The position numbers and the translations under genes are program-made. A DNA stretch of 7,601 bases. Source: Clostridia bacterium. GTDB taxonomy: Bacteria > Bacillota > Clostridia > Oscillospirales > Acutalibacteraceae. Position 1 is the stretch's first letter. The number at the start of each line of letters is the position of its first letter. The notes under the pieces were generated by a model. It made no database searches, had not been told where the DNA came from, and saw only the letters and a list, made by a program, of their open reading frames with translations. Shown piece after piece: positions 1 through 7,014 of this stretch. The stretch is taken from contig JAFSBS010000254.1 of NCBI GenBank assembly GCA_017437165.1, positions 1 through 7,601 of the forward strand, read 5' to 3'.

Positions 1-433
1 AAATCTCGTTGTAGCCAACTGCCTTTATTGCTTGGGTTACAAAATCTGTAAGGGGAGTACCATTATTCTTGAAAAATGTTGAAAGACTTTTTGTGGCATC
101 CTCGTCAAAATACTCTAAGCAATAGATGTATTTCTTTTCATTCGGTAACATAGAAAATGCTTCATTCATATCAGGTGCATTTTCTAATTCAATCTGAATA
201 TTCATACAAACACCCGAAAGCATTTTGTTGGTGTCAGTAGAATTAAGTTTTTCTAATGAGAGTGTTCTGAACTCCTGTCTTAATTCATAATCTTTTTTCC
301 ATATTTCTGCTTCTTTTCTTAATTTTTCTCGTCTTATTTTTGAAGCAGAAGATGCTTTTATACAAACAAATATTGCTAAAATGGAAACAACTAAAAGCAA
401 CACCCATAAGTACCACTGTACACCAAATAACAT
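1..433 (-). CDS. Membrane-anchored protein of unknown function (partial, C-terminus off the left edge)
   Basis: I do not recognise this protein. Translating the minus strand from the ATG at 433 gives 144 open codons that run off the window. Residues about 5-25 are a hydrophobic stretch (WYLWVLLLVVSILAIFVCI). A strongly basic and acidic segment follows at about 30-55 (KIRREKLRKEAEIWKKDYE), then a soluble part with no motif I can name. This looks like a single N-terminal membrane anchor with a short charged helix, possibly coiled coil, and a cytoplasmic domain. The start is supported by an AGGGTG ribosome binding site six bases upstream, which overlaps the last codons of rsmI. The ATG lies only 4 bases after the rsmI stop, so the gene should be translated as the third member of that operon. 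That does not reveal its function. The reading frame is well supported; the role is unknown. Confidence 0.72.
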   Translation of the reverse strand, partial: MLFGVQWYLWVLLLVVSILAIFVCIKASSASKIRREKLRKEAEIWKKDYELRQEFRTLSLEKLNSTDTNKMLSGVCMNIQIELENAPDMNEAFSMLPNEKKYIYCLEYFDEDATKSLSTFFKNNGTPLTDFVTQAIKAVGYNEI

Positions 434-437
434 TTAA

Positions 438-1262
438 TCACCCTTGTAAAGATTTATATATATCACTCTTTTTAAGTCCTGTTTTCTTTGCAATTTCTTT
501 AGATGCCTCGTTAATTGAAACACCGTTTTCGACTAATTCTTTTGCCATAGAGGTTGCAACTTCTAAAGTGATTTCTTCAGTAAGTTCTTCTGTTTTGCCT
601 TCTACTATTACAACAAATTCACCTTTAGGAGCAACTTCGCTGTACTTTTTACTTGCTTCGAAAAGAGTAGTGTGTTCAACATTTTCGTGGATTTTAGTAA
701 GTTCTTTAACGAGTGCAATTTTTCTGTCACCAAAATACTCTGCCATATCTTTTAATGTAGCAGGTAATTTGTGTGGTGCTTCATAAAAAATCATAGTACG
801 TTTTTCATTTACTAATTCTTCCAAATGCTTTTTTCTGTTCTGTTTCGCAGTAGTTAAAAAACCTTCGAAAGTAAATCTACCCGCACTCATTCCTGAAATT
901 GCAAGAGCAGTTATAAGAGCGCTTGGTCCCGGTACTGCACACACTTCAATATTGTTTTCATAGCAAAGTTTTGTTAAATCTTCGCCCGGGTCTGAAATAA
1001 TCGGCATACCAGCATCTGAAACGAGCGCACAATTTTCACCATTTAAAATTCTTTCTATAATTTTGTTGCCACGCCCTGCTTTGTTGTGTTCGTAGTAACT
1101 TATCATAGGTTTTTTTATACCAAAATGGTTTAATAGTTTAATGGTAACCCGTGTATCTTCTGCAGCAATAAAATCGCACGAAGAAAGTGTTTCGACTGCT
1201 CTCGGTGAAAAATCACCTAAATTACCAATAGGTGTGCCAACAACAAAAAGTTTACCAGCCAT
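438..1262 (-). CDS. rsmI: 16S rRNA (cytidine-1402-2'-O)-methyltransferase RsmI
   Basis: SAM-dependent enzyme that 2'-O-methylates C1402 of 16S rRNA in the decoding centre, acting on the small subunit in the cytoplasm. The 274-residue length is normal for the family. Diagnostic blocks of the tetrapyrrole-methylase fold appear in order: GTPIGNL (9-15), AAEDTR (33-38), LVSDAGMPIISDPG (80-93), VPGPSA (110-115), FYEAPHKL (159-166), KELTKIHE (186-193) and KGEFVVIVEG (213-222). The C-terminal 45 residues (EASKEIAKKTGLKKSDIYK) match the small helical domain usual at the end of RsmI. The ATG start has a TAAGGAAA ribosome binding site (1273-1279) that overlaps the stop codon of the upstream phosphoribosyltransferase gene, so the two are probably translationally coupled. 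No key motif is missing. Confidence 0.96.
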   Translation of the reverse strand: MAGKLFVVGTPIGNLGDFSPRAVETLSSCDFIAAEDTRVTIKLLNHFGIKKPMISYYEHNKAGRGNKIIERILNGENCALVSDAGMPIISDPGEDLTKLCYENNIEVCAVPGPSALITALAISGMSAGRFTFEGFLTTAKQNRKKHLEELVNEKRTMIFYEAPHKLPATLKDMAEYFGDRKIALVKELTKIHENVEHTTLFEASKKYSEVAPKGEFVVIVEGKTEELTEEITLEVATSMAKELVENGVSINEASKEIAKKTGLKKSDIYKSLQG

Positions 1263-1276
1263 TTTAAAAAATTTCC

Positions 1277-1828
1277 TTATTCTAAAATTGTTCCGTCATT
1301 TTTAAAGAGCGGGAGTTTTTCCAAGTAGATAATATCTTTTCTGTTTGCAGCGTCACCCTCTGCAAGAATTGTCATATTAGCAACAACATTAGCCCCTGCT
1401 TTTTCTAAAAGTGTCTGAACTGCTTTTAAAGATTCGCCAAGAGAAATAACATCATCTGCAATAATAACTCGTTTGCCTTTTAATTCTTCTGCTTCAGCGA
1501 TGTCTAAATAAAGTTTTTGTTCGCCTTCAGTTGTAATTGAATTTACAACTGCTTCAAAAACGCCTGTCATATAAAGCTTTGGTTTTTTTCTTGCAACAAA
1601 GTACTTCTTACCGCTCTGCCTTGACATTTCGTGAGCGAGAGGAATACCTTTTGCTTCCGCTGTAACTATGTAATCAAATTCAGGTGCTTTTTTTAATAAA
1701 TCTTTTGCACACGCAACTGTTAATTCTGCGTCACCAAAAATAACAAAAGCACCGATTTTAAGGTCGTCATTTAACTTGCATAAAGGAAGTTTTCTTTCGA
1801 GTCCTGCAATAGTCATTGAATGGTACAT
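1277..1828 (-). CDS. Phosphoribosyltransferase, adenine-phosphoribosyltransferase-like
   Basis: Type I phosphoribosyltransferase of 183 residues, which would transfer a purine base (or related base) onto PRPP in nucleotide salvage. The PRPP-binding signature VIIADDVISLGES is at 121-133. The segments EAKGIPLAHEMSRQ (58-71) and ARKKPKLYM (79-87) correspond to the conserved blocks of adenine phosphoribosyltransferase, so this is the closest family I can name. It is not a textbook Apt: the N-terminus and the tail (KLPLFKNDGTILE) differ from what I would expect. A regulatory or xanthine-specific relative is possible, so I give no symbol. The start at 1828 is chosen over the Met at codon 5 because GAGGG (1835-1839) sits seven bases upstream. 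It is the first gene of the leftward operon with rsmI and follows a consensus promoter with a leader of only about 30 bases. Confidence 0.85.
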   Translation of the reverse strand: MYHSMTIAGLERKLPLCKLNDDLKIGAFVIFGDAELTVACAKDLLKKAPEFDYIVTAEAKGIPLAHEMSRQSGKKYFVARKKPKLYMTGVFEAVVNSITTEGEQKLYLDIAEAEELKGKRVIIADDVISLGESLKAVQTLLEKAGANVVANMTILAEGDAANRKDIIYLEKLPLFKNDGTILE

Positions 1829-1834
1829 AATAAA

Positions 1835-1839
1835 CCCTC
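1835..1839 (-). promoter_or_regulatory. Ribosome binding site of the phosphoribosyltransferase gene
   Basis: Minus-strand GAGGG lies seven bases before the ATG at 1828. It decides between this start and the in-frame Met four codons later. Confidence 0.75.
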
Positions 1840-1863
1840 ATTTCAAAATATAAATACATTATA

Positions 1864-1891
1864 ATTATAATATATTGTAAAGAAATGTCAA
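1864..1891 (-). promoter_or_regulatory. Consensus sigma-A promoter of the phosphoribosyltransferase-rsmI operon
   Basis: On the minus strand a perfect -35 TTGACA (1891-1886) is followed after 16 bases by a perfect -10 TATAAT (1869-1864). Transcription should begin near 1857, leaving a short leader of about 30 bases before the ATG at 1828. I see no operator or riboswitch in that leader, so expression looks constitutive. Confidence 0.85.
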
Positions 1892-1937
1892 GAAAATCAC
1901 ATATTAAAAAATAATTGTTTAAAAGTGTCGTTATGTG

Positions 1938-1966
1938 TTGAAAATGGTGCATTAAACGGATATAAT
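1938..1966 (+). promoter_or_regulatory. Sigma-A promoter of the DUF1643 gene
   Basis: TTGAAA (1938-1943), then 17 bases, then TATAAT (1961-1966). The expected start of transcription near 1973 lies downstream of a possible GTG codon at 1925, which rules that upstream start out, and upstream of the ATG at 2018. The promoter is divergent from the one at 1864-1891, with the two -35 boxes about 46 bases apart. Confidence 0.8.
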
Positions 1967-2017
1967 AAAGTATATGAAGAAAATGCCGAAACAATTATTT
2001 TTAAAGGTGGTTTAATT

Positions 2018-2644
2018 ATGCATATTCCAACTTGTGAAACACAAGAAATAGAAATTTTATCATTTAATGAAGCGCTTGAAAATGAAAAAAACGGTTCTTA
2101 TGAATATGATATAAATAAGTGGATTTATGTTCCAAATGAATATGTTGATTATCGTTATATTTTAGGTACACGTGGTGAAAATCCTCTTATCTGCATTGGT
2201 ATAAATCCATCTACTGCAAAACCTGATGACCTTGATAATACTTTGAAATCTGTTGAAAGAACTGCTCACTTTAACGGATATGACAGTTTTATTATGTTCA
2301 ATGTCTATGCGCAAAGAGCAACTAATCCGAATGATATGGATTCTTGCAGTAACTCCTTTTTACATAACGAAAATATGAAAGCGTTCCGTTACATTCTTTC
2401 TTCTTACAAAAACGGGAATATACCTGCAGTCTGGGCGGCGTGGGGAACTATAATTGAAAAACGCCCGTATTTAATAAATTGCGTTAAAGAGATGATTGAA
2501 ATTGGCAATGAATTCGGGGCGGAATGGTTTACGGTAGGTAAGCGTTCCAAAAAAGGACACCCGCATCATCCGTTATATCTTAAAAACAATAGTCCGGTTG
2601 AAAAATTTGATATCGAAAATTATGTTGACACTTTAAAGAAATAA
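2018..2644 (+). CDS. DUF1643 family protein of unknown function
   Basis: A 208-residue protein matching the DUF1643 family by pattern. The core begins with NPLICIGINPSTAKPDDLDNT (55-75). It continues through FNVYAQRATNP (94-104) and AVWAAWG (137-143), and ends with a GKRSKKGHPHHPLYLK block (174-189). The conserved NPSTA, the NPxD-type segment and the histidine-rich GHPxHPLY segment look like a binding or catalytic pocket, but no reaction is established for the family that I know of. No signal peptide or membrane segment is seen, so it is probably cytoplasmic. I chose the ATG at 2018 because AAAGGTGG (2003-2010) lies seven bases upstream and because the promoter at 1938-1966 starts transcription after the alternative GTG at 1925. 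It is a single-gene unit with no visible terminator before the next promoter. Confidence 0.85.
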   Translation: MHIPTCETQEIEILSFNEALENEKNGSYEYDINKWIYVPNEYVDYRYILGTRGENPLICIGINPSTAKPDDLDNTLKSVERTAHFNGYDSFIMFNVYAQRATNPNDMDSCSNSFLHNENMKAFRYILSSYKNGNIPAVWAAWGTIIEKRPYLINCVKEMIEIGNEFGAEWFTVGKRSKKGHPHHPLYLKNNSPVEKFDIENYVDTLKK

Positions 2645-2653
2645 GTGTATTAT
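2625..2653 (+). promoter_or_regulatory. Sigma-A promoter of the acyl-CoA ligase-iorA-iorB unit
   Basis: Perfect TTGACA (2625-2630), a 17-base spacer, and TATTAT (2648-2653). The -35 box and most of the spacer lie inside the last codons of the DUF1643 gene. Transcription would begin near 2660, giving a leader of about 40 bases. The box quality and exact spacing make this more convincing than read-through alone. Confidence 0.75.
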
Positions 2654-2684
2654 CTACTATGTATTTTTATGAATAATATTGTAT

Positions 2685-2702
2685 AAAGGAATGAGTATTT
2701 TG
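2685..2702 (+). promoter_or_regulatory. Ribosome binding site and TTG start of the acyl-CoA ligase
   Basis: AAAGGA (2685-2690) abuts an ATG at 2691, leaving no spacer, so that ATG is an unlikely start. A TTG at 2700 lies nine bases from the same site and gives a protein beginning (M)PITEYL, which is how I remember close relatives beginning. A TTG at 2679 has no ribosome binding site. Confidence 0.55.
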
Positions 2703-4337
2703 CCTATTACAGAATACCTTGTAAGTAATGCAAAGAATTTTAAAGACGATGTTGCATTAGTTGAAATCAATCCTGAAGTAGAAGAAAAAAGCAGAATGAC
2801 CTGGCGTGAATATTCACTTATAGAGCCGGGTAATACAAATTCTGTCAGAAAAGAAATGACCTGGGGCGAATTCGACAAAAAAGCAAACCGTTTCTGTAAT
2901 CTGCTTCTTTCAAGAGGAATAAAAAAAGGTGACAGAGTTGCTATTCTTTTAATGAACAGTCTTGAATGGCTTCCGGTGTATTTTGGTATTTTAAAAGCGG
3001 GTGCTTTAGCGGTACCGCTTAACTATCGTTATACTGCAGAAGAAATTAAATACTGCTTAAAACTTTCAGATAGTAGTGTGTTGGTTTTTGGTCCTGAGTT
3101 TATTGGCCGTGTTGAAGAAATATGTGACAGAATTCCTGATGTAAAATATACATTTTATGTGGGTGAAGATTGTCCGACATTTTCAGAAAGTTACGATGAA
3201 CTTGTTACATATTGCTCAACAAAAGCACCTGATATTACACTTTCTGACGATGATGATGCTGCAGTTTATTTTTCATCCGGTACAACAGGTTTTCCAAAAG
3301 CGATTTTACACGCACACAGAAGTCTTGTTCACGCAGCAAAAACTGAACAGGCTCATCATTCACAGACAAAAGAAGATGTATTTTTATGTATTCCGCCACT
3401 TTACCACACGGGTGCTAAAATGCACTGGTTCGGTTCACTTGTTGTCGGCGGTAAAGCAGTTATTTTAAAAGGTACAAAACCACAGTGGATTATAAAAACT
3501 GCAAGTGATGAAAAATGTTCAATTATTTGGCTTTTGGTTCCGTGGGCGCAAGATATTCTTGATGCTATTGAGAGAAAAGATATTGATTTATCACAATATG
3601 AGCTTTCTCAATGGAGACTTATGCACATAGGTGCGCAACCTGTTCCGCCAAGTCTTATAAAACGATGGCTTTCCGTTTTTCCACACCACGAGTATGATAC
3701 AAACTATGGTCTCAGTGAATCAATCGGTCCCGGTTGTGTTCATTTGGGTGTAGAAAATGTACACAAAGTTGGTGCAATCGGTAAAGCAGGTTACGGTTGG
3801 GATGTTAAAATTGTAAACGAAAAGGGCGAAATTGTTGAAAAAGGCGATGTAGGTGAATTGGCAGTCAAAGGCCCCGGTGTTATGACCTGCTACTACAAAG
3901 ATGAAAAAGCAACAAATGATGTTCTTCGTGATGGTTGGCTCTTTACAGGCGATATGGCAAGAGAAGATGAAGATGGTTTTATATTCCTCGTTGACAGAAA
4001 GAAAGATGTTATTATTTCCGGTGGTGAAAACCTTTACCCTGTACAGATTGAGGATTTCTTAAGAAAACACAGTTTAATTAAAGATGTTGCAGTTATTGGT
4101 CTTCCTGATGCTCGTCTTGGTGAAATTGCAACTGCAATTATAGAAGTTAAAGATGGCGAAAATCTTACAGAAGAAGATATAAACGATTTCTGTTATGATT
4201 TACCAAGATATAAAAGACCAAGAAAAGTTATCTTTGCTTCTGTTCCACGTAACCCTACAGGTAAAATAGAAAAACCAAAATTACGCGAAATGTATTGTGG
4301 CGAAAGTGTTGTTGCAAAGCAAAACGAAATAAAATAA
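2700..4337 (+). CDS. AMP-forming acyl-CoA ligase (class I adenylate-forming enzyme)
   Basis: Activates a carboxylic acid with ATP to the acyl-adenylate, then forms its CoA thioester, in the cytoplasm. With the TTG start it has 545 residues, normal for the family. Motifs in order: the ATP phosphate loop YFSSGTTGFPKA (190-201), YGLSES (336-341), GWLFTGD with the ribose-binding Asp (412-418), the hinge DRKKD (432-436) followed by ISGGENLYP, and the A10 motif NPTGK with the catalytic Lys522. All catalytic residues are present. Near the N-terminus MTWREY (33-38) and MTWGEF (53-58) form a near repeat. The gene is 32 bases ahead of iorA with no promoter between, so the two are probably co-transcribed. 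That favours an aryl- or branched-chain acetate whose CoA ester is a substrate or product of IorAB, but the acid cannot be read from the sequence. Homologues are usually labelled long-chain acyl-CoA synthetase. Confidence 0.9.
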   Translation: MPITEYLVSNAKNFKDDVALVEINPEVEEKSRMTWREYSLIEPGNTNSVRKEMTWGEFDKKANRFCNLLLSRGIKKGDRVAILLMNSLEWLPVYFGILKAGALAVPLNYRYTAEEIKYCLKLSDSSVLVFGPEFIGRVEEICDRIPDVKYTFYVGEDCPTFSESYDELVTYCSTKAPDITLSDDDDAAVYFSSGTTGFPKAILHAHRSLVHAAKTEQAHHSQTKEDVFLCIPPLYHTGAKMHWFGSLVVGGKAVILKGTKPQWIIKTASDEKCSIIWLLVPWAQDILDAIERKDIDLSQYELSQWRLMHIGAQPVPPSLIKRWLSVFPHHEYDTNYGLSESIGPGCVHLGVENVHKVGAIGKAGYGWDVKIVNEKGEIVEKGDVGELAVKGPGVMTCYYKDEKATNDVLRDGWLFTGDMAREDEDGFIFLVDRKKDVIISGGENLYPVQIEDFLRKHSLIKDVAVIGLPDARLGEIATAIIEVKDGENLTEEDINDFCYDLPRYKRPRKVIFASVPRNPTGKIEKPKLREMYCGESVVAKQNEIK

Positions 4338-4369
4338 TAAATTTACATATAGAGAGAAAGATTGAAATT

Positions 4370-6106
4370 ATGAAAAAATTACTTTTAGGTAATGAAGCAG
4401 TTGCACGTGGTCTTTACGAAGCAGGTTGCAGAGTTGCTTCAAGTTATCCCGGTACACCTAGTACTGAAATTACAGAATTTATTGCTACTTACGATGAAAT
4501 TAAAAGTGAGTGGGCACCAAACGAAAAAGTTGCTTGTGAAGTTGCTTTTGGTGCAGCGGTTGCAGGTGCCCGTTCATTCTGTGCTATGAAACACGTAGGT
4601 CTTAATGTTGCAGCGGACCCACTTTTTACATCTTCTTACACAGGTGTAAACGCAGGTATGGTTATTATTGTTGCCGATGACCCCGGTATGCACTCATCAC
4701 AAAATGAGCAAGATAGCCGACACTATGCAAAAGGCTCTAAAATAATGATGTTAGAACCATCTGATTCACAAGAATGTCTTGAATTCTCTAAAATGGCATT
4801 CACACTTTCTGAAAGATTTGATACACCGGTTCTTTTAAGACTTACTACGAGAGTTTCTCACTCAAGAAGCCTTGCAGAAGTTTCAGAAAGAGTTGACAAT
4901 GGTCTTAAACCTTATGTAAAGAATCCACAGAAATATGTAATGGTACCTGCAAATGCAAAGTTAAAACACGTAGAAGTTGAAAAGCGTATTTTAGAGCAAA
5001 CCGAATTCTGTGAAAAAGAAGCGGTTGAACTCGGTCTTAATACAGTTGAATATAACAGTAAGAAAATAGGTGTTATTACATCTGGTATTACATATACTTA
5101 CGCAAAAGAAGCGTTAGGCGATAATGCGTCTTATTTAAAATTAGGTTGTGTTTATCCACTTCCTGAAAAACTTATTAAAGATTTCTGTAACGAATGTGAA
5201 ACAGTTTACGTTCTTGAAGAACTTGACGATTATATTGAAACACATTGTAAAAAAATCGGCGTGAATGTTATAGGTAAAGAAGCGTTTACACTTTTGGGTG
5301 AATATTCACAAGGACTTATTAAAAAAGTTGTTCTTAAAGAAGATGCAAAAAGTGTTACAGCAGATGTAAATATTCCACCAAGACCACCTGTGCTTTGTGC
5401 AGGTTGTCCGCACCGCGGTCTTTTCTATGCACTCAAAAGACTTAATGTTACTGTTAGCGGCGACATTGGTTGTTATACATTAGGTGTTGCAAAACCACTT
5501 GGTATGATGGATACAGTTCTTTGTATGGGTGGTAGCGTTTCAGGTCTTCACGGCAGAAATTTGGCTGACCCTGAAAATGCAAACAGAAGTGTTGCAGTTA
5601 TCGGTGACTCAACATTTATTCATTCAGGTATTACCGGTCTTATAGATATTGCTTATAACAATACAAATTCTGTTACTATTATTCTTGATAACAGTATTAC
5701 AGGTATGACAGGTCACCAGCAGAACCCGACAACAGGTAAAAATATTAAAGGTGATCCTGCAACTGCAGTAAGTCTTGAAAAACTCTGTGAAGCAGTTGGT
5801 ATTAAAAATGTATTTGTTGTTGACCCTTACGATTTAAAAGAAACAGAAGATACAATTAAAAATGCGCTTTCATTAAATGAAGCAGCAGTTGTTATTTCAA
5901 GAAGACCTTGTGCTTTACTTAAAACAGTTAAACATAAACCAGCTTTAAAGGTAGATAAAGATAAATGTAAATCATGCAAGGCTTGTATGAAAATCGGTTG
6001 TCCTGCTATCAGTATGAAAGACGGTAAGGCACAAATTGACTTTACACAATGTTTAGGTTGCGGTGTTTGCGAACAACTTTGCAAATTTGACGCAATTTGC
6101 GAATAA
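4370..6106 (+). CDS. iorA: Indolepyruvate:ferredoxin oxidoreductase, alpha subunit
   Basis: Thiamine-diphosphate and iron-sulfur subunit of the enzyme that interconverts arylpyruvate plus CoA with arylacetyl-CoA, CO2 and reduced ferredoxin. It has 578 residues from the ATG at 4370; an upstream in-frame ATG at 4295 lies inside the ligase gene and has no reason to be used. The N-terminal domain shows SSYPGTPSTEI (24-34), NEKVACEVAFGAA (51-63) and DDPGMHSSQNEQDSR (103-117). The family block CAGCPHRG is at 343-350. The thiamine-diphosphate motif runs from GDS (412-414) to DNSITGMTG, with Asn441. The C-terminal ferredoxin domain has CxxCxxCxxxxCP (Cys533, 536, 539, 544) and CxxCxxCxxxC (Cys561, 564, 567, 571), enough for two 4Fe-4S clusters. 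The fourth cysteine of the second set is followed by Lys instead of the usual Pro. The ribosome binding site (GAGAG, 4352-4356) is only moderate. iorB follows at once. Confidence 0.95.
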   Translation: MKKLLLGNEAVARGLYEAGCRVASSYPGTPSTEITEFIATYDEIKSEWAPNEKVACEVAFGAAVAGARSFCAMKHVGLNVAADPLFTSSYTGVNAGMVIIVADDPGMHSSQNEQDSRHYAKGSKIMMLEPSDSQECLEFSKMAFTLSERFDTPVLLRLTTRVSHSRSLAEVSERVDNGLKPYVKNPQKYVMVPANAKLKHVEVEKRILEQTEFCEKEAVELGLNTVEYNSKKIGVITSGITYTYAKEALGDNASYLKLGCVYPLPEKLIKDFCNECETVYVLEELDDYIETHCKKIGVNVIGKEAFTLLGEYSQGLIKKVVLKEDAKSVTADVNIPPRPPVLCAGCPHRGLFYALKRLNVTVSGDIGCYTLGVAKPLGMMDTVLCMGGSVSGLHGRNLADPENANRSVAVIGDSTFIHSGITGLIDIAYNNTNSVTIILDNSITGMTGHQQNPTTGKNIKGDPATAVSLEKLCEAVGIKNVFVVDPYDLKETEDTIKNALSLNEAAVVISRRPCALLKTVKHKPALKVDKDKCKSCKACMKIGCPAISMKDGKAQIDFTQCLGCGVCEQLCKFDAICE

Positions 6107-6119
6107 GGAGGGCAGTAAA

Positions 6120-6689
6120 ATGAATAAATCAATTATGATAGTTGGTGTAGGCGGTCAAGGTACACTTCTTTCAAGTAGAATTTTAGGTACTGCACTTCTT
6201 TTAAAAGGTTACGATGTTAAAGTTTCTGAAGTTCACGGTATGAGTCAGCGTGGCGGTTCTGTTGTTACTTATGTAAAATATGGTGATAAAGTGCATTCAC
6301 CGGTTGTAGGTATTGGTGAAGCAGATATTATTTTAGCATTTGAACAACTTGAAGCAGCTCGCTGGTTAAATCACCTTAAAATCGGCGGTAAAATAGTTGC
6401 CAATACACAAAAAATTGACCCTATGTCAGTTGTTATCGGTGATGCTGAATATCCTGAAGGTGTTATAGAGTCAATTAAAAATGCAGGAGTAGAAATTTAC
6501 ACACTTGACGCACTCGTGAAAGCAGTAGAAGCAGGTAATCCGAAATCTGCAAATGTTGTTTTAATTGGCGCTATGGCAAAAACTACTGATATTGAAAAAG
6601 ATATCTGGTTAGATGCATTAAAACAAAATGTTCCGGAGAAGTTTTTAGACGTAAATCTTAAAGCTTTTGAACTGGGATATAACTCATAA
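6120..6689 (+). CDS. iorB: Indolepyruvate:ferredoxin oxidoreductase, beta subunit
   Basis: Small partner of IorA, a gamma-type domain of the 2-oxoacid:ferredoxin oxidoreductase superfamily, needed for the active alpha-beta complex. The 189-residue length is normal. GVGGQG (9-14) opens the protein, EVHGMSQRGGSV (37-48) is the family signature, and FEQLEAAR (74-81) follows. The ATG at 6120 is set by an excellent AAGGAGG (6105-6111) that overlaps the iorA stop codon, so translation should be coupled and the two subunits made in similar amounts. In-frame codons before 6120 lie within iorA. No promoter is visible between iorA and iorB. A weak hairpin follows the stop, and the next promoter belongs to the T-box unit. 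Confidence 0.95.
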   Translation: MNKSIMIVGVGGQGTLLSSRILGTALLLKGYDVKVSEVHGMSQRGGSVVTYVKYGDKVHSPVVGIGEADIILAFEQLEAARWLNHLKIGGKIVANTQKIDPMSVVIGDAEYPEGVIESIKNAGVEIYTLDALVKAVEAGNPKSANVVLIGAMAKTTDIEKDIWLDALKQNVPEKFLDVNLKAFELGYNS

Positions 6690-6713
6690 TTCAATCTGAA
6701 ATATTGGATTTTT
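6690..6713 (+). terminator. Possible weak terminator after iorB
   Basis: TTCAAT (6690-6695) can pair with ATTGGA (6703-6708), including one G-U pair, around a 7-base loop, and TTTTT follows. The stem is short and AT-rich, so termination would be partial at best. Read-through from iorB into the T-box leader remains possible. Confidence 0.3.
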
Positions 6714-6736
6714 AATAAACTTTTTTGGCAAAAGTA

Positions 6737-6765
6737 TTGACTTTTGTTTGTCAGAATGGTATATT
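6737..6765 (+). promoter_or_regulatory. Sigma-A promoter of the T-box leader and paaK
   Basis: TTGACT (6737-6742), a 17-base spacer, and TATATT (6760-6765). Transcription would begin near 6772, a few bases before the conserved start of T-box stem I. An inverted repeat, CAAAAG (6729-6734) and CTTTTG (6741-6746), overlaps the -35 box. Confidence 0.75.
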
Positions 6766-6982
6766 CAAAATGTTAAATGCGATGACCAGAAAGTAGTAGG
6801 TCGGAGAGTTTCTTCAGAGAGTTGCCGTACGGTGCAAGGCAATGTGACTCACTTCTCGAATTCATTCTGTTAGCAGTGCACTGAACAAGATTTTCTTAAT
6901 TAGGATGCAACGGGCGTTCCCGTAACAGAACTAAGGTATGATAGTACCTGATAAGGTCGTTATCGTGAGATTGCGACAAACT

Positions 6983-7014
6983 GAGGTGGTACCACGGGAA
7001 AATATCTCGTCCTC
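6983..7014 (+). promoter_or_regulatory. T-box antiterminator element
   Basis: GAGG (6983-6986) can pair with CCTC (7011-7014) and ACG (6994-6996) with CGT (7008-7010), leaving the UGGU bulge free to pair with the tRNA acceptor end. The 3' side of this helix is the same sequence as the left arm of the terminator stem, so the two structures exclude each other. Confidence 0.8.

Noticed and set aside
340..786. Open frame of 148 codons on the plus strand opposite rsmI
   Set aside because: It is antisense to the clearly conserved rsmI and the unknown gene, has no ribosome binding site and no recognisable motif.
1925..2017. Upstream GTG extension of the DUF1643 gene
   Set aside because: It has no ribosome binding site and begins upstream of the expected transcription start of the TTGAAA-TATAAT promoter, which it overlaps. 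The ATG at 2018 has a good site.
4295..4369. N-terminal extension of IorA by 25 residues
   Set aside because: It overlaps the ligase coding end in another frame, has no ribosome binding site, and the family N-terminus begins at MKKLLLGNEA.
5827..6132. Open frame of 101 codons on the minus strand opposite the iorA end
   Set aside because: It mirrors the cysteine-rich ferredoxin domain of iorA and shows no independent gene signals.
6853..6857. Alternative specifier codons CUC (Leu) or UCU (Ser) in the T-box
   Set aside because: CUC at 6855-6857 lies where stem I can pair with GAG at 6804-6806. UUC after GAA and before A has the usual specifier-loop layout and agrees with the downstream enzyme. 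Not fully excluded without a covariance alignment.
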